Shown in pieces: positions 1 through 5,750 of a stretch of 25,039 bases of DNA; the stretch's first letter is position 1; every line of letters starts with the position of its first letter. This DNA is from an uncultured Oscillospiraceae bacterium. GTDB taxonomy: Bacteria; Bacillota; Clostridia; Oscillospirales; Oscillospiraceae. The notes under the pieces were generated by a model. It searched no databases and was not told the DNA's origin. It saw only the letters and a program-made list of their open reading frames with translations. A program made the translations under genes and the position numbers. The stretch is taken from positions 1 through 25,039 of the forward strand of contig CAJUOA010000042.1 of NCBI GenBank assembly GCA_910587785.1, in the 5' to 3' direction.

Positions 1-248
1 CCCCGGAATACCGGGACCGGCAGGTCCTCATCGGACAGTGGGAGGACCTTTTGAACCTGGTGCTCCATGAGGGGGCGTGCTTCTCCCTGCGGCAGCTGGC
101 GGTGCGGGGCGGGGACCTGACGGCCCTGGGGCTGCGGGGACCGGCGGTGGGCCGGGTCTTGCAGGCGCTTTTGGACCAGGTCCTGGACGGGAAGCTCCCC
201 AATGACCGGGAGATTCTGCTGCACTGCGTCCGGGAGGAGCTGCTCTGA
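1..248 (+). CDS. cca: CCA tRNA nucleotidyltransferase, C-terminal fragment
   Basis: The reading frame is open from base 3 to the TGA at 246-248 and runs off the left edge, so only about the last 81 residues are present. They match the C-terminal helical (tRNA-binding) part of class II CCA-adding enzymes: a 'GGDLTALGLRGPAVG' segment, then 'LLDQVLDGKLPN', which fits the family pattern of 'DL..lGl.gp.iG..L..Ll..Vl.g.l.N'. The enzyme adds or repairs the 3' CCA end of tRNAs in the cytoplasm. The catalytic nucleotidyltransferase head lies outside the window, so activity cannot be judged. TTG at 51 is an internal codon, not a start. The gene converges on purA across a hairpin-rich spacer. Confidence 0.85.
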   Translation, partial: PEYRDRQVLIGQWEDLLNLVLHEGACFSLRQLAVRGGDLTALGLRGPAVGRVLQALLDQVLDGKLPNDREILLHCVREELL

Positions 249-285
249 CCGGGGCGCTCACCCGAACCCATACCGGAACCGAACC

Positions 286-452
286 CCCAGCTTACGGTAC
301 CGGGGGAGCTGGGCGCAGACCGCCTTCGCCGCCCGGGCGAGGGTGGTCTTGCAAAGCGGCTCCCTCCTTTGCTTACAGAGGAAGCCCCGCCCGCAGGGCA
401 GGGCTTCCGGGGGTATGGGGTCATTTTTCGGGGATGCCCCGGCGGGGCATCT
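286..452. other. array of five hairpins in the cca-purA spacer
   Basis: Five inverted repeats lie head to tail. 286-292/307-313 has a 7 bp stem. 317-330/336-349 has a 14 bp stem with two G-U pairs and a 5 nt loop. 351-356/367-372 has a 6 bp stem. 380-392/396-408 has an 8 bp and a 4 bp stem separated by one C-A mismatch. 434-441/445-452 has an 8 bp stem with a 3 nt loop. A TTTTT run at 424-428 follows the fourth hairpin, so on the plus strand that one could help terminate cca. The fifth hairpin lies directly after the purA stop but has no T tract on the minus strand. A double terminator would need only two hairpins, so a repeat element or structured RNA is possible. Confidence 0.55.
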
Positions 453-460
453 CCCCGGTA

Positions 461-1732
461 TCAGAACATCTCGATATACGCGTCCCGCTCCGCGCCGACG
501 GAGACGTATTTGATGGGGCATCCCACGGCCTTCTCCAGATAGGCGATATAGTCCAGGGCCGCCCGGGGCAGGTCCTCCTTCTTCCGGCACCCGGACACGT
601 CGCCGAAGCCGGGGACGGTCTCATAGATGGGCTTGGCCCGGTCCAGGCGGGAGCCGGTGGGGAAGTCCTCCGTGCGCTCCCCGTCCACCTCGTAGGCCAC
701 GCACACCGGCACCCGGTCCAGGCAGCCCAGCACGTCCAGCTTTGTGAGGGCGATCTCCGTACACCCCTGGACCCTCACGCCGTAGCGGCTTGCGGGGATG
801 TCGAACCCGCCCACCCGGCGGGGGCGTCCCGTGGCCGCGCCGTACTCGCCCCCGGCCTGCCGGAGGCGCTCCGCCTCCTCGCCAAAGAACTCGCAGGTGA
901 AAGGGCCCTCGCCCACGCAGCTGGAGTAGGCCTTCATGATGCCGATGGAGGCGTCCAGATGCCGTCCGGGGATGCCCGCGCCCACGGGGGCGTAGCCCGC
1001 GATGGAGGAGGAGCTGGAGGTGTAGGGGAAGATGCCGAAGTCGATGTCCCGCAGGGCCCCCAGCTGGGCCTCGAAGAGGATGTTCTTCCCGCTTTCGGCG
1101 GCGGCGTCCAGGTACGCCGAGGTGTCGCAGATATAGTCCCTCCAGGGCAGGCCGTATTCCCGCAGCCACGCCATCATCTCCCCGGCGCCGACGGGTGCGT
1201 GGCCGTAGCCGCGCTCCACCGTGAGGTTCTTCCACTCCACGATGTCGGCGAGATGCTCCCCGTGGGCCTCCAGGTCCAGGAGGTCGCCCATGCGCAATGT
1301 CTTTTTCATATACTTGTCCGCGTACACGGGGGCGATGCCCCGGCGGGTGGAGCCGAATTTCTTGCCCGCCAGGCGGTCCTCCTCCAGCTCGTCCAGGAGC
1401 TTGTGGTAGGGCATACAGATGGTGGCCTTGTCGCTGATCCTGAGATTCTCCGGCGTGACGGCGATGCCGCCGTCCCGGAGGCGCTGCACCTCGCCGCAGA
1501 GATGCTCCAGGTCGATGACCATCCCGGGGCCCAGCACGTTCACCGTGCCGTCCCGGAGGATGCCGGAGGGCATCAGGTTGAGGATGAATCTCCCCTTGTC
1601 GTTGACCACGGTGTGTCCGGCGTTGTTGCCGCCCTGGTAGCGCACGACGATGTCATATCTCTCACTGAGGAGGTCCACCATCCGGCCCTTGCCCTCGTCC
1701 CCCCAGTTGACGCCTACGATCGCAGTTAGCAT
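461..1732 (-). CDS. purA: adenylosuccinate synthetase
   Basis: This enzyme catalyses the first committed step from IMP to AMP: IMP, aspartate and GTP give adenylosuccinate. The protein has 423 residues, close to the usual ~427. The N-terminal GTP-binding loop 'GVNWGDEGKG' carries the catalytic Asp, and 'GGNNAGHTVV' has the catalytic His. Also visible are 'STRRGIAPVYADK' (IMP binding), 'EAQLGALRDIDFGIFPYTS', 'GAATGRPRRVGGFD' (the Arg-rich loop) and 'ALTKLDVL' (guanine recognition). I chose ATG at 1732 because a GGGGGAT sequence sits 6-8 bases upstream and homologues begin right at this GTPase strand; in-frame ATG 1747 has no ribosome site. The gene appears monocistronic, with a promoter at 1796-1824, and converges with cca. 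Confidence 0.96.
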   Translation of the reverse strand: MLTAIVGVNWGDEGKGRMVDLLSERYDIVVRYQGGNNAGHTVVNDKGRFILNLMPSGILRDGTVNVLGPGMVIDLEHLCGEVQRLRDGGIAVTPENLRISDKATICMPYHKLLDELEEDRLAGKKFGSTRRGIAPVYADKYMKKTLRMGDLLDLEAHGEHLADIVEWKNLTVERGYGHAPVGAGEMMAWLREYGLPWRDYICDTSAYLDAAAESGKNILFEAQLGALRDIDFGIFPYTSSSSSIAGYAPVGAGIPGRHLDASIGIMKAYSSCVGEGPFTCEFFGEEAERLRQAGGEYGAATGRPRRVGGFDIPASRYGVRVQGCTEIALTKLDVLGCLDRVPVCVAYEVDGERTEDFPTGSRLDRAKPIYETVPGFGDVSGCRKKEDLPRAALDYIAYLEKAVGCPIKYVSVGAERDAYIEMF

Positions 1733-1768
1733 GTTCGTATCCCCCATGTCTTTCAGTTCTTGTCTGTG

Positions 1769-1788
1769 GGCCCGGGTCTCCCCGGGCC
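1769..1788 (-). other. GNRA-capped hairpin at the 5' end of the purA leader
   Basis: On the minus strand GGCCCGGG, loop GAGA, CCCGGGCC forms a perfect 8 bp GC stem closed by a GNRA tetraloop. If the promoter call is right, transcription starts at about 1789, so the hairpin would be the first thing in the purA mRNA. A 5'-terminal stem could protect the message from 5' decay. It leaves the ribosome site (about 1738-1745) free. Confidence 0.5.
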
Positions 1789-1795
1789 AATGAGT

Positions 1796-1824
1796 AGAAT
1801 ACCACAAAAGGGGGGGAAACACAA
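1796..1824 (-). promoter_or_regulatory. promoter of purA
   Basis: On the minus strand a -35 TTGTGT (1819-1824), a 17-base spacer and a -10 TATTCT (1796-1801) are preceded by TGG, an extended -10 (TGn). The -35 is weak, as is usual for extended -10 promoters. I saw no purine riboswitch or PurR box in the roughly 57-base leader. Confidence 0.55.
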
Positions 1825-1853
1825 TAAAAATCTTGTGAACCTGCGTAAAATAT

Positions 1854-1883
1854 GCCCCGGGGCCCGCCCGCGGGCCCCGGGGC
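1854..1883. other. 14 bp all-GC perfect palindrome
   Basis: The arms 1854-1867 and 1870-1883 are exact inverse complements (GCCCCGGGGCCCGC) around a 2-base centre. The palindrome lies between the purA promoter and the dpaB terminator. On the minus strand it is followed by ATATTTTA, so it may be a backup terminator for the dpaAB transcript. It is also compatible with a protein-binding palindrome. Confidence 0.5.
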
Positions 1884-1909
1884 GGAGGCGGTCCCGGAAG
1901 AACCCCGGC

Positions 1910-1941
1910 AAAAAAGGCATGGGGGATCGCGCCCCCATGCC
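1910..1941 (-). terminator. intrinsic terminator of dpaA-dpaB
   Basis: Eight bases after the dpaB stop on the minus strand there is a perfect 10 bp stem (GGCATGGGGG / CCCCCATGCC) with a 6-base loop, followed immediately by TTTTTT. This is a textbook rho-independent terminator. Confidence 0.92.
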
Positions 1942-1948
1942 TCTCTCC

Positions 1949-2527
1949 TCACTGCCGCAGCAGCAGCGGCTGGAGCTGCCGCCCCTCCAGGGCGGAGCGG
2001 ACCGTGTCTCCGATGCGGGAGAAGTCCGCCACCAGGGAGCAGGGCTTCCCCGCCGGATCGTCTTGTCCGAAGGGGACAAAATAGATGTTCTTTCGCACCA
2101 GCAGCTCCCCCAGGTTCCTGGCCGCGCCGCTGAGGCCGTCGTTGCTGGCCACCGCAAGCACCACCGGCCGCTCGTTTCGCAGATGGGCCTTCACCGCCAT
2201 GGTCACGGCGGTGTCCGTGATGCCGCAGGAGAGCTTGCCCAGGGTGTTGCCCGTGCAGGGGGCCACCACCAGCACGTCCAGCAGCTTCTTCGGTCCGATG
2301 GGCTCGGCCTCCCGGATGGTGGAGACGGCCTTGCGCCCCGTCAGGCACTCCACGGTGTCCAGCAGCTCCCGGGCGTCGCCGAAGCGGGTGTCCGTGGCGC
2401 ATACGGTCTCGGAGACGATGGGCACCACGCTCTCGTACTCCCCGCACAGCCTCTCCAGCTCCCTGAGCACCCGCTCATGGGTGCAGAAGGAGCCGCAGAT
2501 GGCGAATCCCACGCGCTCTGTCCTCAC
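1949..2527 (-). CDS. dpaB: dipicolinate synthase subunit B (flavoprotein)
   Basis: This is subunit B (SpoVFB) of the mother-cell enzyme that oxidises dihydrodipicolinate to dipicolinic acid, the major spore-core solute. The 192-residue protein belongs to the flavoprotein (HFCD) fold: 'GFAICGSFCTHERVL' at the N-terminus, 'DVLVVAPCTGNTLGKLSCGITD' around residues 84-105, and 'RPVVLAVASNDGLSG'. The start is GTG at 2527, supported by an AGGTGAG ribosome site. It overlaps the dpaA stop by four bases (GTGA), indicating translational coupling. Length and gene order match Bacillus spoVFA-spoVFB. The unit ends in the terminator at 1910-1941. Confidence 0.95.
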   Translation of the reverse strand: MRTERVGFAICGSFCTHERVLRELERLCGEYESVVPIVSETVCATDTRFGDARELLDTVECLTGRKAVSTIREAEPIGPKKLLDVLVVAPCTGNTLGKLSCGITDTAVTMAVKAHLRNERPVVLAVASNDGLSGAARNLGELLVRKNIYFVPFGQDDPAGKPCSLVADFSRIGDTVRSALEGRQLQPLLLRQ

Positions 2528-3381
2528 ATGTACTCACCTCGTTCCTCCAATATGTGATAGATGCTCTCCCGGACGGCGGCGGCGGCGGAGCGGGGGGCGG
2601 TCTTCCCCGGGAGGCCCGGGGCTGCCTGGGCCCTCCGGCCCAGCCGGGCGGCGGCGTCAAAGTCCACGCCCCCCGGCGCGGAGGCCAGGTCTAAGATCAC
2701 ACAGTCCTCCCGGGTCTCCGCCAGGAGCCGCTGGTCCAGGACGAGGGCGGGCACGGTGTTGAAGATGAGGTCATAGTCCCCCAGAGCGCCGGACAGGGCG
2801 TCCGTGCGGCAGGGGGCGCACCCCATGGCCCGGACCCAGGCGAGGTCGGCGTATTTCCGGGCGGAGACGGCCACCTCCGCCCCCAGGGCGCGCAGCCGGT
2901 CCGAGAGGACCTTCCCGATCCTGCCGAAGCCCATTACCAGGCACCGGCTCCCGCAGAGGGTCCGGTCCGTCAGCTCCAGGGCGAGCGCTATGGCCCCCTC
3001 CGCCGTGGGCACGGCATTGGCGGCCTGCAGCTCCTCCCGGTCGTAGTAGTCCAGCAGGGTCAGGCCGAAGTCCTCCCGGAGCCGGGGCGGGAGCTCCCCG
3101 GTCATTCCGCCCAGCAGAAGCTGGTCTGTGCGGAGCCGGGGCCAAAGGTCCTCCGTCTCCAGACGGGTGTCCGTAAGCGGCAGGTTCAGCGCCCCGTCCC
3201 GCCACACCGGCAGGGGCAATACCAGCACCCGGGCCTCCAGAGCCTGGTGCAGGGGCACGGCGCAGGGTGCGCCGCCCTTCTCCAGGCCCCAGGTCATGAC
3301 ATGCCTGCCGTCGGCCTCCAGCAGGCGCGACAGGTATACCTGCCGCAGATCGCCGCCAAGGACGGCTATGGCCGGTTTCAT
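2524..3381 (-). CDS. dpaA: dipicolinate synthase subunit A
   Basis: This is subunit A (SpoVFA) of dipicolinate synthase and carries the NAD(P)-binding fold. The protein has 285 residues, versus about 297 in Bacillus. The dinucleotide-binding loop is 'GFGRIGK' at residues 151-157. The preceding 'DYYDREELQAANAVPTAEGA' segment and the C-terminal 'VILDLASAPGGVDF' are characteristic of the family. Two ATGs are close together (3387 and 3381). I prefer 3381 because GGAGGAGGG then lies about 7 bases upstream; the first ATG abuts it. The gene is coupled to dpaB and preceded by a sigma-K-like promoter, which fits late mother-cell expression. Its presence shows that the host makes, or descends from organisms that make, endospores. 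Confidence 0.95.
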   Translation of the reverse strand: MKPAIAVLGGDLRQVYLSRLLEADGRHVMTWGLEKGGAPCAVPLHQALEARVLVLPLPVWRDGALNLPLTDTRLETEDLWPRLRTDQLLLGGMTGELPPRLREDFGLTLLDYYDREELQAANAVPTAEGAIALALELTDRTLCGSRCLVMGFGRIGKVLSDRLRALGAEVAVSARKYADLAWVRAMGCAPCRTDALSGALGDYDLIFNTVPALVLDQRLLAETREDCVILDLASAPGGVDFDAAARLGRRAQAAPGLPGKTAPRSAAAAVRESIYHILEERGEYM

Positions 3382-3401
3382 ACACATCCCTCCTCCGGAC
3401 C

Positions 3402-3429
3402 AGTGTATGCGCCGGGGGAGGGGGCGGTG
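3402..3429 (-). promoter_or_regulatory. sigma-K-type promoter of dpaAB
   Basis: On the minus strand CACC (3426-3429), exactly 16 bases, then CATACACT (3402-3409) fits the Bacillus sigma-K pattern mACm-N16-CATAnnnTA except for the last base (G). Bacillus spoVF is a known sigma-K target, so the match is biologically expected. The resulting leader would be short, about 15-20 bases. Confidence 0.6.
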
Positions 3430-3447
3430 CGCAGGGGAGGAAGCGCA

Positions 3448-3485
3448 GACCACCCGCACGGGCCATCGGACCCATGGGGGTGGTC
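3448..3485 (-). terminator. possible terminator of the trans-sulfuration gene
   Basis: An 8 bp inverted repeat (GACCACCC 3448-3455, GGGTGGTC 3478-3485) with a 22-base loop begins just after the stop codon at 3492. No T tract follows, so this is a weak call. Confidence 0.3.
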
Positions 3486-3491
3486 CCTCTT

Positions 3492-4676
3492 TTACAGGGA
3501 GGACAGCGCCTGCTCCAGGTCGGCGATAAGGGCCTCGGCGCCCTCCAGGCCGCAGTGGATGCGGATGATGCCCTGGTCCCCCCGGAGCTGTGCGCACTCT
3601 TCCGGACTGAGCCTCGCGTGGGGGACGAAGACCAGGCTCTCGAACCCGCCCCAGGAGACGCCGATCTTGAAGAGCTTCAGCCGCTCCACCACCTTGACGG
3701 CGTCCCCGGTGGTCCCGTAAATCTCGAAGCTCAAAAGCCCGGTGTTTCCCTGCTGCTGGCGCTTCATGAGCTCGTACTGGGGGTGGGAGGGGAGGCCGGG
3801 GTAGTTGACCTTGCGCACCTTGGGGTGGCCCTCCAGGTATTGGGCCGCCGCCATGGCTGTCTCCTGGTGCTGGGCGAGGCGGACCTCCATGGTGCGCAGG
3901 CCCCGGATCATCAGCCACGCCTCCATGGGCCCGGCGATGCCGCCGAAGAGCTCCCGGTTGGCGAGGAGCTGCGCAAAGAGGGCCTCGTCCTTGGCGATGA
4001 GGAAGCCGCCGATGACGTCGCTGTGGCCTCCGATGTACTTGGAGGCGGTGTGCATCACGATATCCGCCCCCAGGTCCAGGGGCTGCTGGTAGATGGGGGT
4101 GCAGAAGGTGTTGTCGATATAGACCTTGGCCCCGGCCTTCTTCGCGGCCTCCGACACGCCCCGGATGTCCTGGAGGGTGAGGACCACGGAGGAGGGGCTC
4201 TCCAGGACGATGAGCTGGGTGTTCTCCGTAAGGGCCTCCTCGAACTCCTCCACCCGGTCGCCGTCCACGTAGGTGGTGGTGATGCCCAGGTGGTCCTTGG
4301 CGTAGCCGTCCAGGAGGATCCGCAGGGGGCCGTAGGCGTTGCGCACGCAGATGACATGGCCCCCGGCCCTGCAGACGGTGAGCACCGCCGTGGAGGCCGC
4401 CGCCATGCCGGAGGCGAAGGCCATCGCCCCTGCGCCGTGCTCCAATGCGGCCATCTTGTCCTCCAGGATGCGGACCGTGGGGTTCTGGACCCGGCCATAG
4501 CAGTAGGTGTGCTTGTCCCGGCGGTCGAAATCGTAGTAGCCGTCCACGGTCTCGAACACGTTCAGGGAGTTCATGAAGATGGGGGGCACGATGGCGTTGT
4601 AGTAGTGCTCGTACTCCTCTCCGTAGTGGGTGGCGATGAGCTTGCTGGACTTTAAGTATTGGCTCTGATCTGACAT
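3492..4676 (-). CDS. PLP-dependent trans-sulfuration family enzyme (cystathionine synthase/lyase or methionine gamma-lyase type)
   Basis: The 394-residue protein belongs to the Cys/Met metabolism PLP family, fold type I. The PLP-binding lysine is K213 in 'TASKYIGGHSD', the cofactor-ring aspartate is D188 in 'VYIDNTF', and the phosphate-binding segment is 'AFASGMAA' near residue 90. 'GRVQNPTVRILEDKMAALE' (61-79) is the tetramer-loop motif, here with 'YGR' where most relatives have 'YSR'. C-terminal 'SLVFVPHARLSPEECAQLRG' and 'IRIHCGLEGAEALIADLEQAL' are typical. The family covers cystathionine gamma-synthase, beta- and gamma-lyases and methionine gamma-lyase; sequence reading alone does not decide. 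The start at 4676 has AGAGGA upstream. No methionine gene is adjacent. A consensus promoter lies about 40 bases upstream, with no room for a SAM riboswitch. Confidence 0.9.
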   Translation of the reverse strand: MSDQSQYLKSSKLIATHYGEEYEHYYNAIVPPIFMNSLNVFETVDGYYDFDRRDKHTYCYGRVQNPTVRILEDKMAALEHGAGAMAFASGMAAASTAVLTVCRAGGHVICVRNAYGPLRILLDGYAKDHLGITTTYVDGDRVEEFEEALTENTQLIVLESPSSVVLTLQDIRGVSEAAKKAGAKVYIDNTFCTPIYQQPLDLGADIVMHTASKYIGGHSDVIGGFLIAKDEALFAQLLANRELFGGIAGPMEAWLMIRGLRTMEVRLAQHQETAMAAAQYLEGHPKVRKVNYPGLPSHPQYELMKRQQQGNTGLLSFEIYGTTGDAVKVVERLKLFKIGVSWGGFESLVFVPHARLSPEECAQLRGDQGIIRIHCGLEGAEALIADLEQALSSL

Positions 4677-4722
4677 ATCCCGTCCTCTTTTCCTAAAATA
4701 GCGGGTGGCCGCTGTGGTTTCC

Positions 4723-4750
4723 ATTATAGGCGGAGCCGCGGGTTTGTCAA
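4723..4750 (-). promoter_or_regulatory. promoter of the trans-sulfuration gene
   Basis: On the minus strand TTGACA (4745-4750), a 16-base spacer and TATAAT (4723-4728) make both hexamers perfect. It is the only strong housekeeping promoter here lacking the extended TGn. The AT-rich mobile-element debris starts right behind its -35 box. Confidence 0.82.
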
Positions 4751-4790
4751 GGGTGCTGCCAATGTATCTGATAAAAGAAAGAGGCTCATT

Positions 4791-4853
4791 ATGAAAAAAC
4801 AACACAATCATTTTTTCGGTAAGGAAGCAAGAAATGAAAATGAGCAAAAGTGA
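4791..4853 (+). CDS. possible 20-residue leader peptide
   Basis: ATG at 4791, seven bases after an AGAGG sequence, opens a 20-codon frame (MKKQHNHFFGKEARNENEQK) ending at TGA 4851-4853. It overlaps the start of the KTR gene by 20 bases in another frame. It may be a translated leader, or the remnant 3' end of a lost element gene. I do not recognise it. Confidence 0.22.
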   Translation: MKKQHNHFFGKEARNENEQK

Positions 4854-5028
4854 AAATTGGATATTGTGTCCTGTATGTGGAAATAAAACAAGATTACAGA
4901 TACGGGCAGATACAGAGTTGAAAAATTTTCCGCTTTACTGTCCGAAGCGCAGACAGGAAAGCTTGATTCATGCAAAGGGCTTACAGGTAACAGTGATTAA
5001 AAGGTTTGAAGCAAAAATGCAGAATTGA
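4834..5028 (+). CDS. cysteine-rich KTR domain protein (Tn916 orf6-like), one zinc cysteine lost
   Basis: The 64-residue protein has 'WILCPVCGNKTRLQIRADTE' followed by 'LKNFPLYCPKRRQESLI', the pattern of the Cys-rich KTR family (Pfam Cys_rich_KTR). Members sit beside tet(M) in Tn916 and in many Firmicutes conjugative elements; their function is unknown, and a small zinc ribbon is likely. Family members carry CPxC...CPKC. Here the last cysteine is arginine (CPKR), so the zinc site is probably broken. The start at ATG 4834 has AAGGA about 8 bases upstream; ATG 4840 is an alternative. The gene is much AT-richer than its chromosomal neighbours and lies in element debris, so it is probably a decaying passenger. 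Confidence 0.8.
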   Translation: MKMSKSENWILCPVCGNKTRLQIRADTELKNFPLYCPKRRQESLIHAKGLQVTVIKRFEAKMQN

Positions 5029-5132
5029 TTAACGAAGTGACAAATCAAATTTTATAAAAATAATACAGGCAAAACTTATAAAGAAGCGATTGCTGCTTAT
5101 TACCAAATTCTTGAGGATATCCTCGCTGGGCT

Positions 5133-5196
5133 TCTGGTCACCGTGACCAGAGGTGGGGCAAGGTTGAAAGACAGCACTTTTCCGGGTGCTGTCTTT
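5133..5196. terminator. tandem palindrome and bidirectional terminator-like hairpin
   Basis: 5133-5141/5143-5151 is a 9 bp perfect palindrome (TCTGGTCAC/GTGACCAGA) with a 1-base centre. 5167-5177/5186-5196 is an 11 bp perfect stem (AAAGACAGCAC/GTGCTGTCTTT) with an 8-base loop; the A/T ends make it terminator-like in both directions. Both lie ahead of the recombinase promoter and probably belong to the integrative-element end. Confidence 0.6.
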
Positions 5197-5214
5197 CTGC
5201 GTTTTCCCACATCC

Positions 5215-5243
5215 TTGTGCCTTGGGGCTGTCTTTGGTATAAT
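5215..5243 (+). promoter_or_regulatory. promoter of the serine recombinase remnant
   Basis: TTGTGC (5215-5220), a 17-base spacer and TATAAT (5238-5243) with an extended TGG form the promoter. AGGAAAGGAG precedes the ATG at 5293. The expression signals remain intact although the gene body is gone. Confidence 0.7.
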
Positions 5244-5292
5244 ATATTTGTAAAGGTTGACAGCTCCATTTCCCGACAGGAAAGGAGCTATC

Positions 5293-5349
5293 ATGGAAAA
5301 CCGTATCGACGCTATCTACGCCAGACAGTCCGTAGACCGCAAGGACAGT
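5293..5349 (+). pseudogene. large serine recombinase, 5' fragment only
   Basis: The first 19 codons read MENRIDAIYARQSVDRKDS, which matches the start of large serine recombinases of Firmicutes integrative elements. 'YARQS' holds the catalytic serine at residue 14. Relatives continue with an 'ISIESQIEFC'-like segment; here the frame continues with unrelated lysine/glutamate-rich sequence and stops at 5604. A full enzyme would have about 500 or more residues, so more than 95 percent is missing. The promoter and ribosome site upstream are well kept. The most likely history is internal deletion of an integrated element that left its recombinase end beside lepB. Confidence 0.65.
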
Positions 5350-5664
5350 AAGGAAAGAGGAACAGAGAAGAAACAGGTGAAAAAGAGTGAGGAAACAGGC
5401 TGCCCGGCCATCTCATCCCGAATCGCTTTTGGGCCGATCTTCATCAAGGAGTTTTGCCATCTCGCCAAAACGATACCGCAAATTCTCGCAGCACGCTGCC
5501 AACTGCCCTTGGAACTTCCGCAACCAGCGGTTGCAGTGCGGTATCATCGGAAAAACTTCATCATCATTATCATACTCCACGCCTGCATGTATTACAAGAC
5601 TTAGTGAAATCGCTGAATATAAGCCGGAGCCCAAAAAGGGAAAAGCGGCCAAGCAACTTGGCTG
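5350..5664. other. unassigned AT-richer debris between the recombinase remnant and lepB
   Basis: No recognisable gene lies here. The longest frame is on the minus strand (5413-5697, 94 codons), with a stretch reading 'WLRKFQGQLAACCENLRYRF'. That frame runs through the lepB promoter and has no clear ribosome site, so it is either a fragment of an element gene or chance. Base composition is closer to the mobile remnant than to lepB. A short direct repeat GAAACAGG occurs twice near 5373-5400. Confidence 0.35.
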
Positions 5665-5693
5665 TTGAAATCCGCATCCCACTATGTTATACT
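5665..5693 (+). promoter_or_regulatory. promoter of the lepB operon
   Basis: TTGAAA (5665-5670), exactly 17 bases, then TATACT (5688-5693) with an extended TGT. It lies 57 bases before the lepB ATG and probably drives lepB through the metallophosphoesterase gene. Confidence 0.75.
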
Positions 5694-5750
5694 GCATGAT
5701 TAGAACTGCGAATTTTTGATTCAGAGCAAACTCTTTAAGGAGAGATCACA

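Noticed and set aside
434..1729. Long plus-strand open frame opposite purA
   Set aside because: It is the antisense shadow of a confidently identified gene in GC-rich DNA, with Ala/Val/Gly-rich composition, no domain and no ribosome site. The same applies to frames opposite thrC (8629-10380), tig (10441-12075), lon (14134-15693) and the aminopeptidase (20631-21971).
4677..4722. SAM riboswitch or T-box for the trans-sulfuration gene
   Set aside because: The predicted leader is only about 40 bases, too short for either, and no T-box or SAM-I motif is visible.
5029..5292. Open frame reading 'TYKEAIAAYYQILEDILAGL' around 5065-5130
   Set aside because: It could be the tail of an element gene, but it has no start codon or ribosome site and runs on through the palindromes and recombinase promoter. 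I cannot support it as a gene.
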